NCBI GenBank assembly: GCA_900547255.1
Contig: URGC01000001.1
Coordinates: 1-64,000 of the forward strand
Direction: 5' to 3'
From: an uncultured Eubacterium sp.
Lineage (GTDB): Bacteria > Bacillota > Clostridia > Lachnospirales > Lachnospiraceae
DNA: 64,000 bases
This document shows positions 52,933-61,247 of this stretch, in pieces (the first letter of the stretch is position 1; every line of letters begins with the position of its first letter). The translations under genes were made by a program, and so were the position numbers. Under the pieces are notes generated by a model, which was given only the letters and a program-made list of their open reading frames with translations, did no database searches and had not been told where the DNA came from.

Positions 52933-53873
52933 TACTGGAAGAATGTATACTGTGATGTGCAGTACACGCCCTTGATATTACCTGTTGCTACGTATTCAAG
53001 GTTGGAGCCGTCAAGGTTAGAACGGTAAAGTCCCGGATTAGCTCCGCCCTCAACGAGAATGAATATCTTGTTACCGTATCTGTTAAAATTAATTACCTTT
53101 GCATTATTAGCAGAATAAATAATTTCAAGTGTTTTGTTAGATGTATTAAGTCTTACAAGTGAGTATTTCTTGCTTATATCAATGTAATAGATATAACTGC
53201 CATCAACATCGACTATATATGCATTGGCATCATATACAAGTGTTGACCTGCCAGTCGATGTGTCATAAGCATATATATTATTTTTCTTAGTGCTGTCTGC
53301 ATAATAAATCTTGCCGCCATTGACACATGAAGGATTAATTACAGCGTCAGATATGCATGACTCGTCAGATTTATCAATCTTGATTCTGTATGTAGTTGCA
53401 TTAACATCATCTGAATAGTGCTGGTAGTATACATAGTTACCACTGACTGCTGCGATGCCAGCCTTTTCTTTATACAGGTCAAGCTCATTTTTACCATCGA
53501 AGTCTGTTCTCAAAACTCCGAATAACTGTGAACGGTTGCCTTCCTCAACAGCCTGCCTTGAGAAATTGTTCTTAACATAATAAATGTATTTGCCGCACAC
53601 ATTGATTGAACTTGCTGTATTGTTGCTCAACTGGCTTGCATTCGTGCAATCCGAATCCATGAAATATAATTTACCAGAATCGTTAGGATTAGAGAAATAT
53701 ATCTTTCCGTCATATTCACAGAACTTGCCGCCATTGTTAAGATTGCCGGTAGTATTTCCAATCGCATTCTTATTGTTCAGCTCGAATTTGTGAGCTTTGT
53801 AATAATAAAATCCACCGCCACCGACAGCTATAACCAGTATTATAGGAATAAATATCTTAAGAAATGTTTTCAT
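52854..53873 (-). CDS. DUF5050-type membrane-anchored beta-propeller-like protein
   Basis: 339 residues. N-terminal membrane anchor (FLKIFIPIILVIAVGGGGFYYY), then repeated units about 45 long with a D/G-x-I/Y-Y-F/Y-x-N/D pattern: YDGKIYFSN, CGKYIYYVKN, SGNYVYYQHY, NGGKIYYAD, DGSYIYYID, YGNKIFILVE. This is the DUF5050/propeller pattern of clostridial surface proteins; function unknown. It is convergent with the island and has its own promoter at 53957-53985. Confidence 0.8.
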   Translation of the reverse strand: MKTFLKIFIPIILVIAVGGGGFYYYKAHKFELNNKNAIGNTTGNLNNGGKFCEYDGKIYFSNPNDSGKLYFMDSDCTNASQLSNNTASSINVCGKYIYYVKNNFSRQAVEEGNRSQLFGVLRTDFDGKNELDLYKEKAGIAAVSGNYVYYQHYSDDVNATTYRIKIDKSDESCISDAVINPSCVNGGKIYYADSTKKNNIYAYDTSTGRSTLVYDANAYIVDVDGSYIYYIDISKKYSLVRLNTSNKTLEIIYSANNAKVINFNRYGNKIFILVEGGANPGLYRSNLDGSNLEYVATGNIKGVYCTSQYTFFQYYEDNVSLYRVPTLSNISAVEEITIK

Positions 53874-53956
53874 ATAACCGAATAACCCCTTTCAGTATGC
53901 TATGCATAATTGACCAGCATTTAGTCATGCCACATACCACATATATTTATATGGAG

Positions 53957-53985
53957 ATTATAATATACTATTTTGATATAGTCAA
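53957..53985 (-). promoter_or_regulatory. Promoter of the DUF5050 gene
   Basis: On the minus strand, TTGACT (53985-53980), 17-bp spacer, perfect TATAAT (53962-53957). The rest of the gap 53874-54159 holds a 25-codon frame (54003 onward) with no support. Confidence 0.75.
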
Positions 53986-54117
53986 AATGAATTGAGTTAA
54001 AGATGAACTTGAAGAAGCCACAGGCTACAAATATAAGCGTAGAAGATATAGAAAAAAATATTAATCAGGGAGGACAATAAAATCTGTACATTTTATAGTG
54101 TACTACAAAAAAATTTA

Positions 54118-54126
54118 TGATATACT
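54118..54126 (+). promoter_or_regulatory. Extended -10 promoter of pheA
   Basis: TGATATACT, an extended -10 (TG-n-TATACT), 34 bp before the ATG; no good -35 box. Confidence 0.5.
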
Positions 54127-54159
54127 GTAAAAAGTATGAGTACTGCCCGGAGGAAAATT

Positions 54160-55290
54160 ATGTTAGATTTGAATGTTATCAGAGAGAATATTGATGGGAT
54201 AGACAAGCAGCTTGTTGAGCTTTTTGAGGAGAGAATGAGGCTTTGCGAGGAAGTTGCAGACTATAAGATAGAGACAGGCAAGAAGGTTCTTGACCCGGCA
54301 AGAGAGAAGCAGAAGCTTGAGGCTATAAGCAGTCTTGTTAAGAATCCAGCTAATAAACATGCAATCAATGACATGTTTTCACAGATAATGGCAACTTCAA
54401 GAAAGATGCAGTATAAGAAGCTAGAAGAGACAACACAGACACTTCGCGAGCCATATGAGGCTATTGACGAGATAGATAAGGTTAACTGTAAGGTTGTGTA
54501 TCAGGGAGTACCTGGTGCATACAGCTATATCGCCATGACAAGATTCTTTGGCAAAGAAGTAAACAACTTCCATGTTCCGACATGGAGAGATGCGATGGAG
54601 GCTGTTAAGAATGGTGAAGCTGATTATGCAGTTCTTCCAATTGAGAATTCAACAGCCGGAATAGTTGCTGATGTGTACGACCTTTTACAGGAATATAACA
54701 ATTACATAATAGCAGAGACATATGTAAAAGTTGAGCATGCACTTATGGGACTTCCGGGAACAGATATAAGTAAGATTACTACAGTGTATTCACATCCACA
54801 GGGACTTATGCAGTGTGATAGATATCTGTCAAAGCATAAGGACTGGCAGCAGATAAGCCAGTCTAACACAGCGGGAAGTGCCAAGAAGATTCTTGAAGAA
54901 AAAGACCCTACACATGTTGCAATCGCAAGTAAAGAGGCAGCAGAGGTATATGGTCTTGAGGTTTTACAGGAGAAGATTAACGATTACGATAACAATACAA
55001 CAAGATTTGTAATTGTTACTAATACAAGAAAGTTTGTTAAGGGTGCCAAGAAGATGAGCATTGTATTTGAGACACCTAATGAAGCAGGTACTTTGTACAA
55101 TCTTTTAAGCCATATCATATATAACGGACTTAATATGAACAAGATTGAGTCAAGGCCAATAGAGGGAGAAAACTGGAATTACAGATTTTTCGTGGATTTT
55201 GAAGGCAACATTGATGATGCGCCAGTTATGAATGCATTGAGAGGTATTCAGGAAGAGGCACTTTCAATCAAGCTTCTTGGTAATTATTAA
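54160..55290 (+). CDS. pheA: Bifunctional chorismate mutase/prephenate dehydratase
   Basis: 376 residues. Chorismate mutase domain about 1-90 (IDGIDKQLVELFEERMRLCEEVADYK), prephenate dehydratase about 105-285 (VYQGVPGAYSYIAM, VLPIENSTAGIV, and the TRF motif in NNTTRFVIV), then an ACT domain with ESRP (KIESRPIEGENWNYRFFVDFEG) for phenylalanine feedback. It makes phenylpyruvate from chorismate. The start follows CGGAGGA. Confidence 0.95.
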   Translation: MLDLNVIRENIDGIDKQLVELFEERMRLCEEVADYKIETGKKVLDPAREKQKLEAISSLVKNPANKHAINDMFSQIMATSRKMQYKKLEETTQTLREPYEAIDEIDKVNCKVVYQGVPGAYSYIAMTRFFGKEVNNFHVPTWRDAMEAVKNGEADYAVLPIENSTAGIVADVYDLLQEYNNYIIAETYVKVEHALMGLPGTDISKITTVYSHPQGLMQCDRYLSKHKDWQQISQSNTAGSAKKILEEKDPTHVAIASKEAAEVYGLEVLQEKINDYDNNTTRFVIVTNTRKFVKGAKKMSIVFETPNEAGTLYNLLSHIIYNGLNMNKIESRPIEGENWNYRFFVDFEGNIDDAPVMNALRGIQEEALSIKLLGNY

Positions 55291-55412
55291 TCAATATTTG
55301 TATACAGGTTTTACTGTTGCATATCTGCATAGAGGCAGATTCTGGCTAATGGTAAAAAGTCCGCAGGGATTTTTTATATAAAACACTAAAATTAGAGAGA
55401 GGATTTTGATTT

Positions 55413-56126
55413 ATGGAAATTAAGTCACTTGCAAATGAATTATCTGGTTGCGATTATCCTGGAAGAGGAATAGTTATCGGTAAATCAGAGGATGGAACTA
55501 AGGCAGTTACAGCTTATTTTATCATGGGGAGAAGCGAGAACAGCCGTAACAGAGTGTTTGTTGAAGATGGTGAGGGAATAAGAACAGAGGCTTTTGATCC
55601 TTCTAAGTTAAGCGACCCAAGTCTTATTATATATGCACCAGTCAGAGTCCTTGGAGACAAAACAATCGTTACTAATGGTGACCAGACAGATACAGTGTAT
55701 GACCTTATGAAAGAGGGCAAGACATTTGAGGAGTCTTTAAGAACAAGAGAATTTGAGCCAGATGGTCCTAACTATACACCAAGAATATCAGGCCTTATGA
55801 CAATTGCAGATGGTTCATATGATTATGCTATGTCAATACTTAAGAGCCATAATGGTAATCCAGACCAGTGCGACAGATTTACATTTACATATGATGCACC
55901 TATAGCTGGTGAGGGACATTTCATTCACACATATATGAATGATGGCAATCCGCTTCCAAGCTATGAAGGTGAGCCAACATGGGTTAAGATATCAGGTGAT
56001 ATTGATACATTTACAGATATGATATGGAACAATCTTAATGCAGATAACAAGGTATCATTATTTGTAAGATATATTGATATTGCAACTGGAAAGACAGAGA
56101 CAAGAATTATCAATAAGAATAAGTAA
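55413..56126 (+). CDS. Stand-alone IMP cyclohydrolase (PurO-like family)
   Basis: 237 residues of the IMP_cyclohyd family known from archaeal PurO, unrelated to the N-terminal domain of bacterial PurH. YPGRGIVIGKSEDG, YFIMGRSENSRNRVF and NYTPRISGLM are the recognisable stretches. It closes FAICAR to IMP, the last step of purine synthesis. It sits 47 nt before a formyltransferase that lacks its own cyclohydrolase domain, so the pair replaces bifunctional PurH. GAGAGAGGA precedes ATG. Confidence 0.88.
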   Translation: MEIKSLANELSGCDYPGRGIVIGKSEDGTKAVTAYFIMGRSENSRNRVFVEDGEGIRTEAFDPSKLSDPSLIIYAPVRVLGDKTIVTNGDQTDTVYDLMKEGKTFEESLRTREFEPDGPNYTPRISGLMTIADGSYDYAMSILKSHNGNPDQCDRFTFTYDAPIAGEGHFIHTYMNDGNPLPSYEGEPTWVKISGDIDTFTDMIWNNLNADNKVSLFVRYIDIATGKTETRIINKNK

Positions 56127-56173
56127 TTTGATCATAGGATAACATATTATTTACGATAAGAAAGGATAAGACA

Positions 56174-57355
56174 ATGAACGAATTTCAGTTAAAGTATGGA
56201 TGTAACCCTAACCAGAAGCCTGCCAGAATATTCATGGCAGATGGAAGTGATCTTCCAGTTGAGGTTTTAAATGGCAGACCAGGATATATCAACTTCCTCG
56301 ATGCGTTCAACGGATATCAGCTTGTAGCAGAGCTTAAGCGTGCAACAGGACTTCCAGCAGCAACATCATTCAAGCATGTATCTCCAGCAGGTGCAGCAGT
56401 AGGTCTTCCACTCTCAGATGTTGAGAAGAAGATATACTGGGTTGATGAGGCAATTGGGGAACTTTCACCACTTGCGTGTGCATATGCAAGAGCAAGAGGT
56501 GCTGACAGAATGTCTTCATTCGGCGATTTCATATCTCTTTCAGATGTGTGTGATGTGGCAACAGCCAAGCTTATACAGCATGAGGTTTCAGATGGTATCA
56601 TAGCTCCAGGTTATGATGATGAAGCTTTAGAGATATTAAAGTCTAAGAAGAAGGGCAATTATAATATTATCAAGATTGACCCAGCTTACAAGCCAGAACC
56701 AATTGAGAGAAAGCAGGTATTTGGTGTGACATTTGAGCAGGGAAGAAATGAATTTGTTATCAACGAAGAACTTCTCTCTAACATGGTTACAGAGAATAAA
56801 GAATTCACTAAGCAGGCAAAGATTGACCTTATCATTGCGCTTATCACATTAAAGTATACACAGTCTAATTCAGTATGCTACGCTAAGAATGGACAGGCTA
56901 TCGGTATCGGTGCAGGACAGCAGTCAAGAATTCACTGTACAAGACTTGCCGGACAGAAGGCTGATAACTGGTATCTCCGTCAGAATCCTAAAGTTCTTGC
57001 ACTTCCATTCAAAGAAAATGTTGGACGTGCAGACAGAGATAATGCAATTGATTTATATATCGGTGACGAATATGAAGATATTCTTGCAGATGGCAATTGG
57101 GAAAGAGTATTTACAAGCAAGCCAGAAGTATTCACTAAGGAAGAGAAGAGAGCATGGCTTGATGGTAATACAGATGTAGCCCTTGGCTCAGATGCATTCT
57201 TCCCATTTGGAGATAATATTGAGAGAGCATTTAAGAGTGGTGTTAAATATATTGCACAGCCAGGCGGCTCAATAAGAGACGATAATGTTATTGAGGCATG
57301 CAATAAGCATAATATTGCTATGTGCTTTACAGGAATGAGATTATTCCATCATTAA
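56174..57355 (+). CDS. Monofunctional AICAR formyltransferase
   Basis: 393 residues equivalent to the C-terminal half of PurH. The catalytic Lys-His pair is in TSFKHVSPAGAAVG; SNSVCYAKNGQAIGIGAGQQSR and SDAFFPFGDNIERA are family motifs. It formylates AICAR with 10-formyl-tetrahydrofolate. The methylglyoxal-synthase-like cyclohydrolase domain that begins normal PurH is missing; the preceding gene supplies that activity. Confidence 0.93.
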   Translation: MNEFQLKYGCNPNQKPARIFMADGSDLPVEVLNGRPGYINFLDAFNGYQLVAELKRATGLPAATSFKHVSPAGAAVGLPLSDVEKKIYWVDEAIGELSPLACAYARARGADRMSSFGDFISLSDVCDVATAKLIQHEVSDGIIAPGYDDEALEILKSKKKGNYNIIKIDPAYKPEPIERKQVFGVTFEQGRNEFVINEELLSNMVTENKEFTKQAKIDLIIALITLKYTQSNSVCYAKNGQAIGIGAGQQSRIHCTRLAGQKADNWYLRQNPKVLALPFKENVGRADRDNAIDLYIGDEYEDILADGNWERVFTSKPEVFTKEEKRAWLDGNTDVALGSDAFFPFGDNIERAFKSGVKYIAQPGGSIRDDNVIEACNKHNIAMCFTGMRLFHH

Positions 57356-57384
57356 TCTATTGAAATTTTACTGCCGGCAAGAGG

Positions 57385-57605
57385 CGGCTCCCCGCATGGT
57401 ACAGTGTGCTGTAATTACCTGCTGGGTTTCCTTGTCTAGTGCCTCTAAGCACGGCACGACAAAGCTTTATTCAAGCCGTCTGCTAAAAACGCACTTCGTT
57501 TGGACGTTTAGCAGACGGCTTATGCTTTGTCTAACACCGCGCTAAGAGACACACGACAAGTCAACATGCAGGTAATTACAGCACACTGTACCCTGCGGGG
57601 AGCCG
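57385..57605. repeat. Large palindromic intergenic element, copy B
   Basis: 221 bp. Outer arms 57385-57422 and 57568-57605 (38 bp, one mismatch) flank a 145-bp core homologous to copy A (27007-27228). The central 31 nt (57482-57512) are identical to copy A. The flanking 8-bp helix (57474-57481 with 57513-57520) carries two fully compensatory changes. GTCTAG lies 11 nt inside the left arm in both copies, and CACGAC 9-10 nt inside the right arm. It occupies most of the 301-bp gap 57356-57656. Confidence 0.85.
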
Positions 57606-57656
57606 GATGCTAAAGGTGTAAGCTTCAATGATGTAATGATGGGGATGGAGGTAATG

Positions 57657-58490
57657 ATGGTTATGAAGTGTTCGTTAATTGCGTTTGATTTGGATGGGAC
57701 GCTGCTTAATGGAGATGGACATTTGTCAGAGGCTAACAGGAGTGCTTTGATGGATGCAATGGATAAGGGGATTCATGTGTGTATATGTACAGGGAGAGCG
57801 TATAATACCATTCCAGAGGAATTACTTGGATTTCCGGGGATTGAATATGCGGTTGCCAATAATGGATCATCGGTTTATAGGATTAAGGATGGGTGTAAGC
57901 TCAATGGGCTGTATATTAATAGTGCCTCTGTTGAAAGGATTATTGAGGTTACATCAGATATGGGTGTGGCTTATGAGGCATTTGTTGATGGAGAGGCTTA
58001 TGCTGGAAGAGAGTATATAGATGACCCTGTAAGATTTGGAGCTACACAGAAGGCAATTGAATATGTTCAGAAAACCAGAAAGCCAGTTAATTACATTGTT
58101 GAATTCATATCTGAACATAAGAATGAACTTGAGAGCATGGATATAGTGGTGCCTGGCGAGGATAAGAAAGCCGATATTATATCAAGAATAAAGCAGGTTA
58201 CAGAGGATGTCTATATAACAAGTTCAGTTAAGCAGCTTATTGAGATATCTAATATAGATGGTGGCAAGAGTACAGGACTTAAGTTCCTTGCTGGATATCT
58301 TGGCGTGGAGCGCGAAAATATAGCTGCATTTGGTGACGCTGATAATGACATTGACATGCTCGAATATGCAGGCTGTGGAATAGCAATGGATAATGCAGCC
58401 GATAATCTTAAAGCAGTTGCTGATTATGTGACGACGCATCACAATGATGATGGGGTTGCGTATGCATTTAAAAATATCCTTTGCATATGA
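57657..58490 (+). CDS. Cof-type HAD-IIB hydrolase
   Basis: About 277 residues. HAD motif I LIAFDLDGTLLNG, motif II CICTGR, the C2-cap in the middle, and motifs III/IV STGLKFLAGYLGV and AAFGDADNDIDMLEYAG. These act on sugar phosphates, FMN or PLP; specificity is not evident. Several ATGs are clustered; 57657 has the best spacing from GGAGG (57647-57651), 57663 is an alternative. The last codons lie in a terminator arm. Confidence 0.87.
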   Translation: MVMKCSLIAFDLDGTLLNGDGHLSEANRSALMDAMDKGIHVCICTGRAYNTIPEELLGFPGIEYAVANNGSSVYRIKDGCKLNGLYINSASVERIIEVTSDMGVAYEAFVDGEAYAGREYIDDPVRFGATQKAIEYVQKTRKPVNYIVEFISEHKNELESMDIVVPGEDKKADIISRIKQVTEDVYITSSVKQLIEISNIDGGKSTGLKFLAGYLGVERENIAAFGDADNDIDMLEYAGCGIAMDNAADNLKAVADYVTTHHNDDGVAYAFKNILCI

Positions 58491-58513
58491 TTATGTGATA
58501 TATGCAAAGGATA
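58475..58513. terminator. Terminator between convergent HAD and PHP genes
   Basis: Perfect 14-bp arms 58475-58488 and 58500-58513. On the minus strand it is followed by TTTTTA, so it chiefly serves the PHP gene. Its left arm contains the last codons and stop of the HAD gene. Confidence 0.75.
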
Positions 58514-58538
58514 AAATTGATATTTTCTGTATATGATG

Positions 58539-59390
58539 TTATGAATGATATGGGGCAAGCTTTCTAAGGTTGTCCAGAACTTCATAAGGAACGAACAATT
58601 TTCCTGTGCCAGTTCCAAGCTGGATGTGCGGCTTGTTGGCACCGTGGAAATCAGAACCGCCCGATATAAGCAGATTGTATTCTTTTGCAAGATTACGCAT
58701 CTGGATTTCATCTCCCATAGAATAAGTAGAATATATCGCTTCAAGTGCCTGGATTCCATTATCACAGAGATAATCCATAAGCTTGTGCATTGCGGCTGTA
58801 CCGAGGTGATAAAGAACCGGGTGAGCGAGTATTGCAACACCGCCAACACTGTGTATAAGTTCAATCGCCTCTTTTGGCGTAATTTTTTTCCTGTCAACAT
58901 AGCATGGACCGTGGTCGCCTATATATCTGTCAAATGCTTCGTTGCGGTCACGTACATATCCTTTCTTCAGAAGGTAGTCTGCAAAATGTGCCCTTGTTAT
59001 GACAGAACCGGCATACATTGACTTCATTTCTTCATATGATACATCAATTCCGATATCTTTAAATTTTTCACACATCTTGATATTTTTATTCTCACGTCCA
59101 TCACGGAACGTGTCTAATCGTCTGTTAAAATCAGGATTCTCATAATCAATGAATAATCCAACGATATGTATCTCCTTTTTTTCATAAAATGTAGAAAGCT
59201 CGATACCGGGAATAAGCTCAATGCCTGCTTTGTCTGCGGCTTCAAGCCCTTCTTTGACACCACTTACTGTATCGTGATCGGTAAGCGCAATGGCTGAAAG
59301 TCCTTTGCTTACAGCTTCGGAAACAAGCATTGATGGTGTAAATGTTCCATCTGAAAATGTTGAATGAACGTGTAAATCTATCTGTTTCAT
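58539..59390 (-). CDS. PHP-domain metal-dependent phosphoesterase
   Basis: 283 residues. Metal ligands: DLHVHSTFSDG, ALTDHDTVSG, IPGIELSTF, VITRAHFADYLL, AILAHPVL and GGSDFHG. This matches the YciV/TrpH group, which removes 5' or 3' nucleotides from small RNAs or hydrolyses 3',5'-bisphosphonucleotides; the substrate here is inferred from that family. The start at 59390 is 9 nt after GGAGGG; the frame extends one TTG upstream. Confidence 0.87.
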   Translation of the reverse strand: MKQIDLHVHSTFSDGTFTPSMLVSEAVSKGLSAIALTDHDTVSGVKEGLEAADKAGIELIPGIELSTFYEKKEIHIVGLFIDYENPDFNRRLDTFRDGRENKNIKMCEKFKDIGIDVSYEEMKSMYAGSVITRAHFADYLLKKGYVRDRNEAFDRYIGDHGPCYVDRKKITPKEAIELIHSVGGVAILAHPVLYHLGTAAMHKLMDYLCDNGIQALEAIYSTYSMGDEIQMRNLAKEYNLLISGGSDFHGANKPHIQLGTGTGKLFVPYEVLDNLRKLAPYHS

Positions 59391-59537
59391 ATGCAAAAGC
59401 CCTCCGTATCTATCATATATGAAGATTTTAAACTCTGCATTTCAATAAGTCAAATTAAGGCTTTAAATTGTAGTAAACAGTTGTATTTTTCTCTGGTAAA
59501 GGTTAAAATATCAATTGATTTATATTTAGTTGGAAGG

Positions 59538-60092
59538 ATGGTGCAGGAATTGGCAAGAGAGCTTGTAATAGGTGGATTTTACAGACATTTTAAGAATAAA
59601 CTATATCAGGTTAAAGGAATTGCATATCATTCAGAAACTAAAGAAAAAATGGTTGTATATCAGGCAATGTATGGCGATTATTCACTGTATGTAAGACCAT
59701 ATGATATGTTTTTGAGTGAAGTTGACCATGCCAAATATCCAGATGTAACACAGAAGTATTGTTTTCAGGAGACAACGCCGGCAGAATTTGAAGCACAGGT
59801 AGTTAAAGATAAGCCTGTTTCAGTGTTATCAGATATCAAATCAGATTCAGATGATGATACTGCTTCAAAAAAGCCAGATAAGATACTTATGGATTTCCTT
59901 GATATAGATACATATCAGGAGAAGTTGAAGTATATAGATATTGTCAGGGATAGATTGGATGACAAGATTATAGATGCGATGGCTGCATCATTAGATGTCG
60001 AGGTGCCAGAGGGCAGTCTTGATAAGAGATACCAGTCTTTAAAGCAGGTTATATCAGCACACGCAAAATATGAGTGCACAAGATTAAGATGA
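59538..60092 (+). CDS. DUF1653 domain protein
   Basis: 185 residues. Residues about 10-75 match DUF1653 (GGFYRHFKNKLYQVKGIAYHSETKEKMVVYQ, later YVRPYDMFLSEVDHAKYP). The rest has an acidic linker and a helical tail (DFLDIDTYQEKLKYIDIV). Function unknown. The start is uncertain: ATG 59538 abuts GGAAGG, and GTG 59541 or TTG 59550 are possible. The long upstream open frame has no ribosome site. Confidence 0.75.
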   Translation: MVQELARELVIGGFYRHFKNKLYQVKGIAYHSETKEKMVVYQAMYGDYSLYVRPYDMFLSEVDHAKYPDVTQKYCFQETTPAEFEAQVVKDKPVSVLSDIKSDSDDDTASKKPDKILMDFLDIDTYQEKLKYIDIVRDRLDDKIIDAMAASLDVEVPEGSLDKRYQSLKQVISAHAKYECTRLR

Positions 60093-60107
60093 TAATGTTA
60101 AATAAAT

Positions 60108-60138
60108 AAGCTTTTGTACCTGTACAAAAAGCTTTTTG
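60108..60138 (+). terminator. Terminator after the DUF1653 gene
   Basis: Arms around 60108-60119 and 60122-60134 (AAGC, T-run, GTAC and its complement, one bulge), followed by TTTTT. Confidence 0.75.
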
Positions 60139-60140
60139 AT

Positions 60141-60168
60141 TTGACATCAATAAATATTAAATTATATC
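60141..60168 (+). promoter_or_regulatory. Promoter of ddl-murF
   Basis: Perfect TTGACA at 60141-60146, 16-bp spacer, TATATC at 60163-60168. Confidence 0.6.
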
Positions 60169-60204
60169 TGGTGTGGTGTCTGCCGCATCAGGACGGAGGT
60201 TATG

Positions 60205-61236
60205 ATGAATATAACAGTATTAGCAGGTGGAACAAGTACAGAGAGAGATGTATCGATTGTATCGAGCAGGCTTATCTGCCAGTCACTTAGAAGAAATGGA
60301 CATAAGGCTAACATTATAGATGTATTTCTTGGAACAGATAAATATGAAGATGCAGAGAGCTTCTTCAATGATAATAATGACCTTGATAAGCTGACAGATG
60401 AGCTGGCAAAGGAAACGGCGAATATAGCTGATTATGAAAATGCAAGGGCAGAGGCAGGAGAAGGATTTATCGGACCTAAGGTTTTAGAATTCTGCAAGGC
60501 TTCTGATATTGTATTCATCGGACTTCATGGGGCTAATGGCGAGGATGGTAAGCTTCAGGCGATGTTTGACCTTATGAATATCAGATATACAGGTACTGGA
60601 TATCTTAGCAGTGCTATATCTATGGATAAGCAGTACACTAAGAAGGTATTTACAACAGAGGGTATTCCTACACCTAAGGGAATAACATTAAAGAAGGGAC
60701 ATAAGATTGAATATGTGCCATTCCCATGTGTAGTTAAACCATGCTGTGGTGGTTCAAGCGTAGGCGTATCTATAGTTAATGATGAGAAAGAATTTCAGAA
60801 AGCTGTAGACATGGCATTTGCGCTTGAGGACAGCATCCTTGTTGAGGAATATATAAGCGGTGGCGAATTTACATGTGGAGTACTTGATGGAAAGGCACTT
60901 CCAGTCGTTCAGATTGAGCCGCTTGATGGATTCTATGATTATAAGAACAAATATAATGGCAAGACTAAGGATACATGTCCAGCCAATATATCAAAGGAAC
61001 TCACAGAGAAAATGCAGTATTGGGCACAGAAGGCATGTGAGGCTGCTGGTGTCACAACATATGCAAGAGTTGATGAGCTTGTCAATGAGGATGGAGATAT
61101 ATACTGTCTTGAGATTAATACTCTTCCGGGAATGACTCCAACAAGCCTTCTTCCACAGGAAGCGGCAGCAGTTGGCATGAGTTATGATGAGCTTACAGAG
61201 AAGATAATTCAGGTATCATTAGCAAAATATGAATAA
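60205..61236 (+). CDS. ddl: D-alanine-D-alanine ligase
   Basis: 343 residues, ATP-grasp enzyme making the terminal dipeptide of the wall precursor. VLAGGTSTERDVSIVSS at the N-terminus, KPCCGGSSVGVSIV in the ATP-binding loop, LVEEYISGGEFTCGVL and CLEINTLPGMTPTSLLPQ with the metal ligands. Tyr in GFYDYKNKY fits D-Ala rather than D-Lac specificity, though this is not certain. ATG 60205 has better spacing from GGAGG than ATG 60202. It is followed 11 nt later by murF, whose substrate it makes. Confidence 0.93.
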   Translation: MNITVLAGGTSTERDVSIVSSRLICQSLRRNGHKANIIDVFLGTDKYEDAESFFNDNNDLDKLTDELAKETANIADYENARAEAGEGFIGPKVLEFCKASDIVFIGLHGANGEDGKLQAMFDLMNIRYTGTGYLSSAISMDKQYTKKVFTTEGIPTPKGITLKKGHKIEYVPFPCVVKPCCGGSSVGVSIVNDEKEFQKAVDMAFALEDSILVEEYISGGEFTCGVLDGKALPVVQIEPLDGFYDYKNKYNGKTKDTCPANISKELTEKMQYWAQKACEAAGVTTYARVDELVNEDGDIYCLEINTLPGMTPTSLLPQEAAAVGMSYDELTEKIIQVSLAKYE

Positions 61237-61247
61237 ATTGGAGTGTT

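Noticed and set aside
54003..54080. 25-codon frame between the DUF5050 gene and pheA
   Set aside because: It has no good ribosome site and no similarity that I recognise, and it overlaps neither promoter nor terminator.
55291..55412. Purine riboswitch before the IMP cyclohydrolase gene
   Set aside because: The conserved loop sequences of the purine aptamer are missing; only a weak hairpin near 55330 and an A/T-rich stretch are present.
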